Source of the DNA: Erythrobacter sp.
Lineage (GTDB): Bacteria > Pseudomonadota > Alphaproteobacteria > Sphingomonadales > Sphingomonadaceae
Direction of reading: 5' to 3'
Length of the DNA: 64,000 nt
NCBI RefSeq assembly: GCF_030066995.1
Contig: NZ_JASJAP010000003.1
Span: 248,001-312,000 of the forward strand
Shown here: piece by piece, positions 1-8,965 of the stretch
Layout of the letters: every line of letters starts with the position of its first letter
How positions within the stretch are numbered: position 1 is the first letter of the stretch
Program-made: the position numbers and the translations under genes
The notes under the pieces: model-generated
The model's input: only the letters and a program-made list of their open reading frames with translations
Database searches by the model: none
What the model was told of the DNA's origin: nothing

Positions 1-2
1 CC

Positions 3-482
3 GATTACGTTTTCAGCGATATGAAGATGAAAGAACTCGACTATACGTGCGACTTTCCCGATGTGAAGGCGCCGGAGGATGCAGCCCGCCTGCCCGACAA
101 CCCTGGCCCCAAATTCCTCAGTCGGTACGAACAGCGCGTCGCGCTCGGCCAGCCCTTCAGCGCGCAGGAGCGCCCTCATTCCGCCTTCTGGGTGCGCGAT
201 GCAGCGGACAGGCCCTGGGATGCCAAGGCGCTGCTGGCGCTGTCGGACACGCCGATGCCGCGTACCTTCTTTGTCGATCCGACACCGCGCTTTGGCTCGA
301 CGGTGCAATACGATCTGCATGTGATGTGCGGCGCCGATGATCTTGCCGCGTGCGGGAGCGACTATCTGCTGGTCGAAGCCTCCAGCGATCGGGTTTTCTC
401 GGGCCGCTTCAGCCAGGTGACGCGCATCTGGTCGCGCGAGAAGCGCTTGCTCGCGATCTCCAACCAATTGGCCTTTTACTGA
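3..482 (+). CDS. Acyl-CoA thioesterase-like protein (3' part)
   Basis: The reading frame is open to the left edge (first readable codons give DYVFSDM), so the gene starts outside the window and the Met at 21 is probably internal. About 159 residues remain. The C-terminal pattern, with conserved aromatic, charged and SNQLAFY-like residues, resembles the second half of TesB/HotDog-type acyl-CoA thioesterases, which hydrolyse acyl-CoA to free acid and CoA. The family call rests on overall pattern only; no catalytic residue can be assigned from this fragment. The next gene is convergent. Confidence 0.55.
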   Translation, partial: DYVFSDMKMKELDYTCDFPDVKAPEDAARLPDNPGPKFLSRYEQRVALGQPFSAQERPHSAFWVRDAADRPWDAKALLALSDTPMPRTFFVDPTPRFGSTVQYDLHVMCGADDLAACGSDYLLVEASSDRVFSGRFSQVTRIWSREKRLLAISNQLAFY

Positions 483-508
483 GCCGACGTCGGGCGCAAG
501 CCTGCGTC

Positions 509-1294
509 TTACGCGTTCTTGATGGTCAGCCCGCCGTCCACCGGGATCACCGCGCCGGTGATAAAGCTCGCCGATGGCAGCACCAGCGAAAGCGTTATGT
601 GCGCCACCTCTTCCGGGAAGCCATAGCGGCGCAGGGGCACGCGGCGTTTGGCGTAGATCTCTTTGTGCTCTTCGGGAATGGCCTCGGTGATGCCGGTCCG
701 GATCGGGCCGGGGCACACGCAGTTGACCGTTATCCCTTCGCGGCCCAGGTCCACCGCCATGCCGCGCGTAAGGCCGATGACGCCGTGCTTGGCCGCGACA
801 TAGGGCGAGTTTCCGGGCGTTGCGCCCTGCCCTTCGGTCGAGGCGATATTGACGATACGCGGATGCGCGCTTTGTCTGAGGTGGGGAAGGCTTGCACGGA
901 TGATGCGCTGTTGCGCGGTGAGCATCGCCTCAAGGCTGTCGCTCCAGACTTGCGGGTAGTGCTCGTCCTCGATCAGCGCGTGGCGCGCAAATCCGGCGTT
1001 GTTGACGACGATATCGAGCCCGCCGAACGCGTCGACTGCGGCGGCGATCGCGGTCTCGATCGCGGACGGATCGGTAACATCCAGCGCCATCGCAAGAGCA
1101 TCGCCCGGATAGCCCGCCTCGGCGATTTCCTGCGCGACCGCATCGCACTTGGCTTGATCAAGATCGGTCACCGCCACCTTTGCGCCCTGTGAGGCAAACA
1201 GATGCGCGCTCGCGCGGCCCATGCCGCTCGCCGCGCCGGTGATGATGGCGGTGTGCCCGGCAATCGAGCGGCTGAGATCCTTGTAGGGTTCCAT
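509..1294 (-). CDS. SDR family NAD(P)-dependent oxidoreductase
   Basis: A 261-residue classical short-chain dehydrogenase/reductase, close to the usual 250 residues. The cofactor motif TGAASGMG lies at residues 19-26, NNAG at 98-101, the catalytic Ser near 152, and the Tyr-x3-Lys pair at 165/169. The C-terminal ITGAVIPVDGG motif is typical. An Asp at the end of the second beta strand (VTDLD) suggests NAD rather than NADP. The substrate cannot be read from sequence. It is the last gene of a leftward group with a GST (10 bases upstream) and a photolyase, so it may belong to a stress or detoxification unit. Confidence 0.9.
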   Translation of the reverse strand: MEPYKDLSRSIAGHTAIITGAASGMGRASAHLFASQGAKVAVTDLDQAKCDAVAQEIAEAGYPGDALAMALDVTDPSAIETAIAAAVDAFGGLDIVVNNAGFARHALIEDEHYPQVWSDSLEAMLTAQQRIIRASLPHLRQSAHPRIVNIASTEGQGATPGNSPYVAAKHGVIGLTRGMAVDLGREGITVNCVCPGPIRTGITEAIPEEHKEIYAKRRVPLRRYGFPEEVAHITLSLVLPSASFITGAVIPVDGGLTIKNA

Positions 1295-1304
1295 CAGGCG
1301 CCCC

Positions 1305-1937
1305 TCAATCGAGCTTTGGCGGAAAGCCGGGTTCGGCCTTGGCCATGGCGCGTTGATACGCTTCGCGCGCGCCGATGCGTTTGAGGTAGGCTTGCAGATT
1401 GGGCTTGTCGTCGATCGGCTGCTCGCGAAACGCGCGGCTGGTGGTGAGCTGGAACACCATCATGATGTCCGCCGTCGTCAGCTGCGACCCGCCGAAGTAA
1501 TCGGCCTCGCCCAGCCGCCGCTCGATCTGCGCCCAGGCGTTGTTGACGCGGTTCATCATCGGCTCGGGCATCTCCGCCCCTGCAAAGGCGACCGCGATCT
1601 GCATCATCCCGTTGGTCATGAAGGTCGCGTTGGCGAAGTGGAACCAGTAGAGATGATCGGCGAAGTCGGGGTGATCGGGGCCGGGCACCAGATCGCTGTC
1701 GGGCGCGTACTTGCCGATGATGTACTCGACGATGGCGCCGCTCTCGCCCAGCAGCACGTCACCGTCTTCGATCAGCGGCGCGATCTGCATGGGGTGGAGC
1801 GCCTTCAACTCCGGCGGGGCGAGGCGCGTTTCGGGATCGCGATTATAGAGCTTGAGATCGTAATCGAGCCCGAGTTCCTCGCACAGCCAGACAATGCGTT
1901 CGGACTGCGAAATGCGCAGGTGATGAATGGTGAGCAT
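1305..1937 (-). CDS. Glutathione S-transferase family protein
   Basis: A 210-residue cytosolic GST. The N-terminal thioredoxin-fold domain (about 1-80) has an HHLRISQSERI start, where a Ser/Arg-rich loop contacts glutathione, and an ESGAIVEYI motif that binds the gamma-glutamyl part. The rest is the alpha-helical domain, with a TTADIMM motif. I start at the Met at 1937 rather than 1973, because the shorter protein begins directly with the thioredoxin fold and leaves 17 bases after the photolyase stop. It probably conjugates or reduces electrophiles with glutathione; the substrate is unknown. It sits between the photolyase and the SDR on the same strand. Confidence 0.88.
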   Translation of the reverse strand: MLTIHHLRISQSERIVWLCEELGLDYDLKLYNRDPETRLAPPELKALHPMQIAPLIEDGDVLLGESGAIVEYIIGKYAPDSDLVPGPDHPDFADHLYWFHFANATFMTNGMMQIAVAFAGAEMPEPMMNRVNNAWAQIERRLGEADYFGGSQLTTADIMMVFQLTTSRAFREQPIDDKPNLQAYLKRIGAREAYQRAMAKAEPGFPPKLD

Positions 1938-1954
1938 GGCTTTGAGAATCTCCT

Positions 1955-3523
1955 CTAGTTCTCGCGCGCCCACCCTTTGCGAGCCGGCTGGAGAGAGTCG
2001 AGGAATTTGTCGGCGCTTTCGAGATACTCGCGCTTTTTTGCATCGCCCATCCGGTCCCAGGTCGCGTAAATGCGGCCGATGCGATGGTTGCTTTCAAGCC
2101 GCTCGCGGTGGCGGTCCATGAAGTGCCAGTAGAGCGGATTGAACGGGCAGGCGCCTTCGCCGGTCTTCTTGCTGACCGAGTACGTGCATTCCTTGCAGTA
2201 GTTGGACATCTTGTTGATGTAATTGCCGCTCGCCGCGTAGGGCTTGGTCGCGAGCTTGCCGCCATCGGCGTAGAGGATCATGCCCGATACGTTGGGTAGC
2301 TCGACCCATTGATAGGCGTCGGCGTACACCGCGAGATACCAATCCTGGACATCGGCGGGATCGATCCCGGCGATAAGGCAGAAATTGCCCAGCACCATGA
2401 GCCTTTGAATGTGGTGCGCGTGCGCGTCCTCGTGGGTGGAACGGATGCAGTCGGCAAGGCAGCGCATGTCGGTTTCGCCGGTCCAGAAGAACTCCGGCAG
2501 CGGGCGCGTCGCCTCAAGCGCGTTGTCACTTTCGAGACCCGGCATGTGCAGCCAGTAAAACCCGCGAATATATTCGCGCCATCCGATGATCTGGCGGATG
2601 AAGCCTTCGACCGAATTGATCGGCGCGCGGCCTTCCTCGTAGGCTTGCTCGGCGCGTTCGCACAGGTCGAGCGGGTCCAGAAGGCCGCAGTTGAGGCTGG
2701 TCGAGAGCATTGAGTGATACATGTCGTCCTGCCCGTGGACCATCGCGTCCTGATAGGGACCGAACTGCTCGATACGCTGTTTGAAGAAGGCGTCGGCGGC
2801 CTTGTTCGCTTCGTCCGAGGTGACTGGCCAGTGAAAGCTTTCAAGGCTGCCGAAGTGGTCGCCGAAGCGATTCTCGACCAGATCGATCACCTCGCGGGTG
2901 ATGTCGTCGGGTTCGAAATGCGGGACGGCGGGCGGGTCCATATCCTCTTTTGGCGGCTCGCGATTGTCCTTGTCGTAGTTCCAGTCGCCTCCCTTGGGTT
3001 TGCCGTCATCGGTCATCAGGATGCCGGTGCGTCTGCGCATCTCGCGGTAGAAATGCTCCATGGTCAGGTGCTTGCGACCCTCCGCCCATTCGCGAAAGGT
3101 TGCGTGGTCGCAGACAAACCGGTCATCGGGGAATATCTCGACCTCGCAGGCGAACTTGTCCGGCCATTCTTCGAGCGCCTGTTGCACGCGCCACTCGCCC
3201 GCTTCGGTTATGTGGACGGCGCGCGGTTCGTGGCGTTCGATCGCGCGCGCGACCTCGCCGGTGAAGCTGCCCGAATTGTCTTTATCGTCGAGCTTCACAT
3301 AATCGACGCTCCACCCGTCGTCGCGCAGCTCCTTCGCAAAATGACGCATCGCCGAAAAGACGAGGACAATCTTCTGCTTGTGGTGTTTGACGTAAGCGGC
3401 CTCGTCCCAGACCTCCATCATCAGGATGACGGTATCGTCTTTGGTCCGGCCCCGGATGCTCGAAAGCGTGCGGGTCAATTGATCGCCGAGGATCGGGACG
3501 AGGATCGGAGTTCGAGCGGGCAT
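1955..3523 (-). CDS. Cryptochrome/photolyase, FeS-BCP (PhrB-like) class
   Basis: A 522-residue protein of the prokaryotic iron-sulfur photolyase/cryptochrome class, whose characterised members (PhrB, CryB) repair (6-4) photoproducts using FAD and light. The N-terminal antenna Rossmann domain begins ILVPILGDQLT, followed by the helical FAD domain. Near the C terminus a Cys-x2-Cys-x12-Cys run (CKEC ... GAC) gives cluster ligands, with another candidate Cys upstream, and HRIGRIYATW follows. Start at 3523 (MPARTPIL) is preferred; the 54 extra residues of the longer ORF are Pro/Arg-rich and look like translated upstream DNA. It lies upstream of the GST and SDR genes on the same strand and is probably cotranscribed. 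Confidence 0.88.
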   Translation of the reverse strand: MPARTPILVPILGDQLTRTLSSIRGRTKDDTVILMMEVWDEAAYVKHHKQKIVLVFSAMRHFAKELRDDGWSVDYVKLDDKDNSGSFTGEVARAIERHEPRAVHITEAGEWRVQQALEEWPDKFACEVEIFPDDRFVCDHATFREWAEGRKHLTMEHFYREMRRRTGILMTDDGKPKGGDWNYDKDNREPPKEDMDPPAVPHFEPDDITREVIDLVENRFGDHFGSLESFHWPVTSDEANKAADAFFKQRIEQFGPYQDAMVHGQDDMYHSMLSTSLNCGLLDPLDLCERAEQAYEEGRAPINSVEGFIRQIIGWREYIRGFYWLHMPGLESDNALEATRPLPEFFWTGETDMRCLADCIRSTHEDAHAHHIQRLMVLGNFCLIAGIDPADVQDWYLAVYADAYQWVELPNVSGMILYADGGKLATKPYAASGNYINKMSNYCKECTYSVSKKTGEGACPFNPLYWHFMDRHRERLESNHRIGRIYATWDRMGDAKKREYLESADKFLDSLQPARKGWAREN

Positions 3524-3575
3524 GGTGGCGAAACGCGCGGGTGGCCGCTTCGCTCCCGGACCGGGATTTGATCGA

Positions 3576-4211
3576 TCAGGGTTCGGCCCTGGCGGCGGCG
3601 ATCTCCTTCGCCGGCGCTGCGGTCGGCTCGGTCGGCCTGGGCTCGGCGCCGAAATCGGCCCGCTTGAAAGCGTCTGAAGGGACAAACCGGAATTTCGAGG
3701 TGCCTTGCCGGTAAAGCACCGAGCCTGTGCAGTTCGTGTCGCGTTTCATATGGCCATCTGAGGCGAAAGCCTGGCGCGCTTCCTCTTCGCTTTCGCGAAA
3801 GTAGATCTCGTTGACGTGGTTGCCCGTCGGCCCGTTGATCCATTTGTAGGCGGTTGGCGAGCGATCGCGCAGATAGCCCAGCCAAGCGCCGACGACCGCG
3901 TTGGCGTGCGCTTGCGAAATCGCGCTTGGACCATCGAAGATGATCGGGTCATATGTGCTGACCTTGTAGACCGGCTTCTTGCATCGTTCCGGGTCGTAAG
4001 GTTCGTAAATGGCGAGCATCACGTACCACGTCTTGCTGGCCTCAGCGTGGTCTGGCGCCGGTTCTGGGGCGGCGGAGGGCACCGTGGCCTTACGCTGTGA
4101 AGCTTCTGGCGATGGGGCCCTGGCCGCTTGGGTGGGCTCTGTCTGAGCTAGAGCCGGGAGCGCCAGAGTGGCGCTTGCTACGAGGCCCAGCCATACCGTT
4201 GCATGCTTCAT
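3576..4211 (-). CDS. Secreted hypothetical protein
   Basis: This 211-residue protein starts with a clear signal peptide (MKHATVWLGLVASATLALPALAQ, probable cleavage after ALA). A Pro/Ala-rich linker (about 25-60) leads to a globular core with two Cys residues (ERCKKP and TNCTG) that could form a disulfide, then an Ala/Pro/Glu tail. I do not recognise a family. Its stop lies 52 bases before the photolyase start on the same strand, so it could be the first gene of that transcript. Predicted location is the periplasm. Confidence 0.65.
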   Translation of the reverse strand: MKHATVWLGLVASATLALPALAQTEPTQAARAPSPEASQRKATVPSAAPEPAPDHAEASKTWYVMLAIYEPYDPERCKKPVYKVSTYDPIIFDGPSAISQAHANAVVGAWLGYLRDRSPTAYKWINGPTGNHVNEIYFRESEEEARQAFASDGHMKRDTNCTGSVLYRQGTSKFRFVPSDAFKRADFGAEPRPTEPTAAPAKEIAAARAEP

Positions 4212-4296
4212 ATTGCCCTCATGCGTTACCTTCCGACCGGCACCATTCGCACATGAGGATTAGGATAGGGCTAAAGTAACGAACGAGCCGACCTGT

Positions 4297-6465
4297 TTAC
4301 ACAAAGCTGTAAGGGTCAATGTCGATCCCAACACGCACGCCGGGTGGGAAGTCATGTGCGTCCAGCCAGTCGCGTATTGTCGCCTGCAGGTTGGCGGTTC
4401 GGCGCGCGTTGATGAGGAACCGGTAGCGATAGCGACCGCGCAGCAACGCCATCGGGGCAGGGGCTGGTCCCAGGATGTAGAGATCATCGGCGTGGGGGCG
4501 TGTATCGCCAAGTCTGGCGGCGGCGGCGCGCGCTTCGCGTTCGTCTTCGCTCGAAAGAATGATGGACGCCCAGCGGCCAAAGGGTGGGGCGCCTGCGTCG
4601 CGCCGCGCGTCGGTCTCGGCGGCGTAGAAGGCGTCGCGGTCTCCATTGGCGAGCGCGGCGATGACGGGCGCGTCGGTGTGGCGCGTCTGGATCAGCACTT
4701 CGCCCGGCTTGGACCCGCGTCCCGCGCGTCCGGCCACTTGCGCGACCTGCTGGTAGGTGCGCTCTGCGGCGCGCAAGTCTCCGCCTTCAAGGCCCAGGTC
4801 TGCGTCGATCACACCGACGAGGGTGAGCTCGGGGAAGTGGAAGCCTTTGGTGACGAGCTGCGTTCCCACGATCACGTCGATCGCTTTGTTCTGCACCTTC
4901 TCGAGGAAATCCGCCGTGCGCTCGGGCGAGTTGAGCGTGTCCGAGGTCGCAATGGCCACGCGTGCCTCGGGGAAGAGCTCGCTGACCTCGTCTGCGATGC
5001 GCTCAACGCCGGGTCCGCAGGCAACCAAGGCGTCTTTTTCGCCGCATTCCGGGCATTCGTCCGGAACCTGTCCCTCGAACCCGCAATGGTGGCAGGCGAG
5101 GCGGCTGGAGAGCCGGTGCTCGACCAGCCAGGCCGAGCAATTGGGGCATTTGAAGCGGTGACCGCAATTGCGACACAACGTCAGCGGCGCGTAGCCACGG
5201 CGATTGAGAAACAGAAGCGACTGCTCGCCGCGCGCAAGGCGGTCCTCAAGGCCCTGGACCAGTGGTTGCGCCAGCCAGCGACCCTCGCCCGGCTTGTCGA
5301 TGGTGAGATCGACAAGCTGAATTTCGGGCAATTGCGCCCCGCCAAACCGACTGGGCAGATCGAGCTTTTGATAGATCCCGCTCGCCGCCATATGCAGGCT
5401 TTCAAGCGCGGGCGTCGCGCTGGCAAGTACCACGGGCAGCCCTTCGAAACGGGCGCGCATCACCGAGACATCGCGCGCGTTGTAGCGCACGCCGTCATCC
5501 TGTTTGAAACTCACCTCGTGTGCTTCGTCGACGACGATGAGGCCGAGGTTCGCATAAGGCAGGAACAGCGCCGAGCGCGCGCCGACGACGACTTGCGCGG
5601 TCCCCTCGCTGATCGCGCGCCACGCGCGCCGTCGTTCGGTCGATTTGAGCGAGGAATGCCAAAGCACAGGCGCTGCCCCGAAGCGCTGCTCAAAGCGCGA
5701 CAGGAAGTTCTCGGTCAGCGCAATCTCGGGCAGCAACACCAGCACCTGCCGCCCCATCCGGATTGCGGCGGCGATGGGTTCGAAATAGGTCTCTGTCTTG
5801 CCTGAGCCTGTCACTCCGTCGAGCAGGAAAGGCGCGTATTCCTGGGCTTCGACCGCTTTCACTAATGTCTTTGCGACCCGCAGCTGGTCGGCTGAAAGCG
5901 CGGGCTGGTAGAAGTCCGGTTCGGCGGGCGGGTAGGGGCGGTCTATGGCCACCGTCACCGGCTCGATAACGCCTTGATTGACGAGACCGCGCAGCACGCC
6001 CTCGGACACGCCGGCTATCCCGGATAGCTCGCGAATGGTCGCCTGCTCGCCCTCGAGCGCCTCGATAGCGACCGCGCGTTGCGGCGTCATGCGCTCGGGC
6101 ACACCGCCGCTCAGGCGATACTCGGTGGTCGTGCTCGGCCCACCCAGCGCGCCGCCGCTCGAAAGCACCATCCGCGCTACATTGGCCATGGCGGCGCAGT
6201 AATAGTCGGCGGTCCATTCGATCAGGCGACGAAGCGGCTCAGACAGCGGCGGGACGGGCGAGACCTCCAGAATCGCGCGCAGCTTTGCGGCGGGGACTTC
6301 GGCGCCCGGCAAGCGGCCTTCATCCCAGACAATGCCGGTGACTTTGCGCGGACCCAACGGGGCGACCACAACACTACCGGGCTCGACGGTGCAGCCCTCG
6401 GGCAGCTTGTAATCCAGCGGGCCCAGAGCCGCGTTCAGAACCAGCAGGCGAATGCGTTGCGTCAC
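4297..6465 (-). CDS. priA: Primosomal protein N' (replication restart helicase PriA)
   Basis: A 722-residue superfamily 2 helicase that recognises stalled forks and loads the replisome. The N-terminal 3'-DNA-binding domain is followed by a winged helix. Walker A DGVTGSGKTE is near 216-225 and DEAH at 313-316. Eight Cys residues (431, 434, 440, 443, 458, 461, 471, 474) form the two zinc sites typical of PriA, and the C-terminal helicase lobe carries a QVAGRAGRG motif. Length is normal. The Met at 6465 begins directly with the conserved N-terminal domain. The frame opposite carries long antisense ORFs, which are GC-skew artefacts. Confidence 0.97.
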   Translation of the reverse strand: MTQRIRLLVLNAALGPLDYKLPEGCTVEPGSVVVAPLGPRKVTGIVWDEGRLPGAEVPAAKLRAILEVSPVPPLSEPLRRLIEWTADYYCAAMANVARMVLSSGGALGGPSTTTEYRLSGGVPERMTPQRAVAIEALEGEQATIRELSGIAGVSEGVLRGLVNQGVIEPVTVAIDRPYPPAEPDFYQPALSADQLRVAKTLVKAVEAQEYAPFLLDGVTGSGKTETYFEPIAAAIRMGRQVLVLLPEIALTENFLSRFEQRFGAAPVLWHSSLKSTERRRAWRAISEGTAQVVVGARSALFLPYANLGLIVVDEAHEVSFKQDDGVRYNARDVSVMRARFEGLPVVLASATPALESLHMAASGIYQKLDLPSRFGGAQLPEIQLVDLTIDKPGEGRWLAQPLVQGLEDRLARGEQSLLFLNRRGYAPLTLCRNCGHRFKCPNCSAWLVEHRLSSRLACHHCGFEGQVPDECPECGEKDALVACGPGVERIADEVSELFPEARVAIATSDTLNSPERTADFLEKVQNKAIDVIVGTQLVTKGFHFPELTLVGVIDADLGLEGGDLRAAERTYQQVAQVAGRAGRGSKPGEVLIQTRHTDAPVIAALANGDRDAFYAAETDARRDAGAPPFGRWASIILSSEDEREARAAAARLGDTRPHADDLYILGPAPAPMALLRGRYRYRFLINARRTANLQATIRDWLDAHDFPPGVRVGIDIDPYSFV

Positions 6466-6673
6466 GCCTCCTCTTATGGGCGCAGCGCCGTGTGCGGTTC
6501 AAGCGGTGCGGCGACGCAATCGACTGGTGATTGCAGCGTTACGAGCACCCCTTGCGCATCGTAAACTGAATGTGGGGACGCCCTGCGATGCGCCAGCCGC
6601 CGCCTTCAAAAGGCCCCTTTAGCCACCAGCGCGGACGCCTTCTTCATTCGACGCCGGATAAGCGCGGTCTTGC

Positions 6674-7345
6674 TCAAAACGTGGAATGCAGACCCAGTAT
6701 CGGCGCGTGGCCCACGGTCTCAACTTCCCGTTGCTCGAGATCGTATTGCATCAGATAGCCCGCTTTCAGCTTGAGATTTTCGCTCACTTTGTGCGCCACG
6801 GCGATCTGAGTCCGCATCTCGGACTTGCCGATATCGCCTCCCGGATTTGAATTGCGCAGAGTGACGAAGCTCTCGATATCGGGCGAGAAGAACCAGGTTT
6901 TCCGACCGTCGAGCGGAATATCGGCGCCGATGCGGGCGCGCACACGGAGCCCCATCCGGCCGCCTGAGTTTTCAGCGAAGCGTTGTTCCAGCCGCAGACG
7001 CATCCGGGCTACGCTATATCGGCCGGTGGCTTGCTGCATGGTGCGGACTTCGTCGCGCCGTCCGTCATTGATGCGCCGTTCCACAGCCCCGGCCAGGGTC
7101 AGGCCCGAGCTTACCTTTTGCTTGGCCCACAGGCGAAAGAAATAGGTGTCAGGGCGCCCTTCGCTCTCGCGTCTGAGGCGCTGTGCGGTTTCCAATTTGA
7201 CCGATGTGTCCTCATCAAGGGCAACAGCAATGGTGGGATTGAACCAGAATTCGATGTCATCGTCGGTTGCGTGAGCGGCGCAGGGCGTCGTGGCCATCAG
7301 AGCAACCCAGCATGCGTGTAAAACAGGTCTTGAGGTGAGAGGCAT
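6674..7345 (-). CDS. DUF2490 domain-containing protein (outer-membrane barrel-like)
   Basis: A 223-residue exported protein with a signal peptide (MPLTSRPVLHACWVALMATTPCAAHA) and alternating polar/apolar strands ending in a terminal Phe (LGLHSTF), the usual signature of an outer-membrane beta barrel. The FWFNPTIAVAL start and the strand pattern match DUF2490, a family of unknown function. It follows a second DUF2490 gene on the same strand after a 73-base gap, so the pair is probably one transcript. Confidence 0.75.
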   Translation of the reverse strand: MPLTSRPVLHACWVALMATTPCAAHATDDDIEFWFNPTIAVALDEDTSVKLETAQRLRRESEGRPDTYFFRLWAKQKVSSGLTLAGAVERRINDGRRDEVRTMQQATGRYSVARMRLRLEQRFAENSGGRMGLRVRARIGADIPLDGRKTWFFSPDIESFVTLRNSNPGGDIGKSEMRTQIAVAHKVSENLKLKAGYLMQYDLEQREVETVGHAPILGLHSTF

Positions 7346-7418
7346 TGGAAAAATACCCCTTTGCCGGGCATGTCTTGCTCCGACGCGCGACCCCTCTCCC
7401 GCGAGCCCGAGCAGACGT

Positions 7419-8081
7419 TCAAAAATTCATGAAGAGCATGACATTGGCGATGTGGTCCGACCGGTCACGTCCATCGCGAAAGACGTGCTGATTGAGATAA
7501 CCTGGTACGGCCTCAACACCGCGGGCGATGGGTATCGAAATCCCTGCAAAATTGCGCCACAAGGCCAGCCCGCCGCGCTGAACTGGCGTCTCATTGAGCG
7601 CGACAAGCGGCTCGGTGTAGACAACCAGCTTGTTGCGTGCGTTCAAGGGCGCCCTGAGCTGAACAAAGTTGCGAAAACGCCAGGCGAGTTCGCCGTCCTC
7701 TTCGAAGGTGCGTTGCTCCAGCCGCGTGCGCGAGTGGAGAGTTAATCCGCCTTTCTCGACCAGGTGGATGTTCAACTCTTGATAGAAACGATGTTCGTTG
7801 ACTTCGGCCGGGCCCTCTGGATCAGTCAGGATATAGGCGTACCCACCGCCAAGATCGACGCGCTTTGAGATCCGGTATCCCACAAAGCTGCGCAAAAGCA
7901 GCTGGCCCAGCCGGTCCGCATCGTTGGTAAAACGCTCCTGCGCTTCGCCGCGTATGTAGACATCGTCGGTGATATCGATCGAGGCAAATTGAGCGCCCCA
8001 GATGTTGAAATCGTCCTCATTGGCGCTGGCAGGCGCAGCGGTGAGGGCCGTAAGAATGCCAAGGGCAAAGGCGCAGCGCAT
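7419..8081 (-). CDS. DUF2490 domain-containing protein (paralogue)
   Basis: I start at the Met at 8081 ([20 protein letters not shown]), which gives a clean signal peptide; the longer frame to 8147 only adds an Arg-rich stretch. The mature part ([12 protein letters not shown] onward) has repeated amphipathic strands, a [15 protein letters not shown] repeat unit and a terminal Phe (MLFMNF), as expected for an outer-membrane barrel of the DUF2490 family. It is similar in layout to the next gene leftward. Function unknown. It is divergent from the transaldolase gene, sharing the 8082-8212 interval. Confidence 0.75.
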   Translation of the reverse strand: MRCAFALGILTALTAAPASANEDDFNIWGAQFASIDITDDVYIRGEAQERFTNDADRLGQLLLRSFVGYRISKRVDLGGGYAYILTDPEGPAEVNEHRFYQELNIHLVEKGGLTLHSRTRLEQRTFEEDGELAWRFRNFVQLRAPLNARNKLVVYTEPLVALNETPVQRGGLALWRNFAGISIPIARGVEAVPGYLNQHVFRDGRDRSDHIANVMLFMNF

Positions 8082-8212
8082 CGGAAAAATCCTGTTTGGC
8101 GAGAGGCGCGCTGCGCGGGCAAACTGTCGATACCGCGCTGGCCTCACAGGCGACGCTATGCCATCGCTCGCGTCAACCGAGTCGTAACCACGTTCTGAGG
8201 GAAAACGCGCGT

Positions 8213-8866
8213 ATGAAATTCTTCGTCGACACCGCCGAGATTGACGACATCAAGGAACTGGCCGCCACCGGGTTGCTTGATGGCGTCACCACCAATCCCT
8301 CGCTGATCCACAAGTCGGGCCGCGATTTCATGGAAGTCACCAAGGAAATCTGCGGGATCGTTGATGGGCCGGTGAGCGCCGAAGTCGTCGCGCTCGATCA
8401 CGAAACGATGATGAAAGAGGCCGAGGTGCTGCGCAAGATTGCGGACAATGTCTGCATCAAGGTGCCGCTGACCGTCGATGGCCTCAAGACCTGCCGCGCG
8501 TTGACGGGCGATGGCACGATGGTGAACGTCACGCTGTGTTTCTCCGCCAATCAGGCGCTGCTTGCGGCCAAGGCGGGCGCGACCTTCATCTCGCCTTTTG
8601 TCGGACGCCACGACGATAACGGTTTCGACGGGATGGACCTCATCAGCGATATCCGCCTCATCTACGACAATTACGACTTCGAGACGGAAATTCTCGTCGC
8701 GAGCGTGCGCCACGTGACCCACGTTCTGGAAAGCGCAAAGATTGGCGCGGACGTGATGACCGCGCCGCCCAAGGTGATCCATGGCCTGTTCAAGCATGTC
8801 TTGACCGACAAGGGGATCGAAGGATTCCTCAAGGACTGGGAAGCGACCGGGCAGAGCATTATCTGA
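8213..8866 (+). CDS. Transaldolase / fructose-6-phosphate aldolase (small type)
   Basis: A 217-residue single-domain TIM barrel of the short transaldolase/FSA class. It begins [16 protein letters not shown] and has [11 protein letters not shown]. The Schiff-base Lys is in IKVPLT (residue 83), and [11 protein letters not shown] and ASVRHVTHV motifs follow. It transfers dihydroxyacetone units in the non-oxidative pentose phosphate pathway, or cleaves fructose 6-phosphate; sequence alone does not separate these. The Met at 8213 is the start, preceded by TGAGGG about 10 bases upstream; the ORF to 8096 is an artefact. Two hairpin repeats follow the stop. Confidence 0.9.
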   Translation: MKFFVDTAEIDDIKELAATGLLDGVTTNPSLIHKSGRDFMEVTKEICGIVDGPVSAEVVALDHETMMKEAEVLRKIADNVCIKVPLTVDGLKTCRALTGDGTMVNVTLCFSANQALLAAKAGATFISPFVGRHDDNGFDGMDLISDIRLIYDNYDFETEILVASVRHVTHVLESAKIGADVMTAPPKVIHGLFKHVLTDKGIEGFLKDWEATGQSII

Positions 8867-8875
8867 CCGCTCTGC

Positions 8876-8940
8876 GCTCCTGCGAAGGCAGGAGCCTAGC
8901 GAGATTTTTCGCAGCCCTGGCTTCCTGCTTTCGCAGGAAG
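8876..8940. repeat. Pair of dispersed 8-bp-stem hairpins
   Basis: Two perfect hairpins lie between the transaldolase gene and cobT. At 8876-8895 GCTCCTGC pairs with GCAGGAGC around a GAAG loop; at 8921-8940 CTTCCTGC pairs with GCAGGAAG around TTTC. They resemble hairpins at 11140-11157 and 37872-37939 (loop CTTC/TTTC, stem ending CTGC or CCGC), so they are members of a dispersed repeat family. They might also terminate or stabilise the transaldolase transcript. Confidence 0.8.
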
Positions 8941-8965
8941 TCACGAGTTGCTAACGAAAACCCAT

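Noticed and set aside
4354-5805. 483-residue rightward ORF
   Set aside because: Antisense to priA, which is complete with helicase and zinc motifs.
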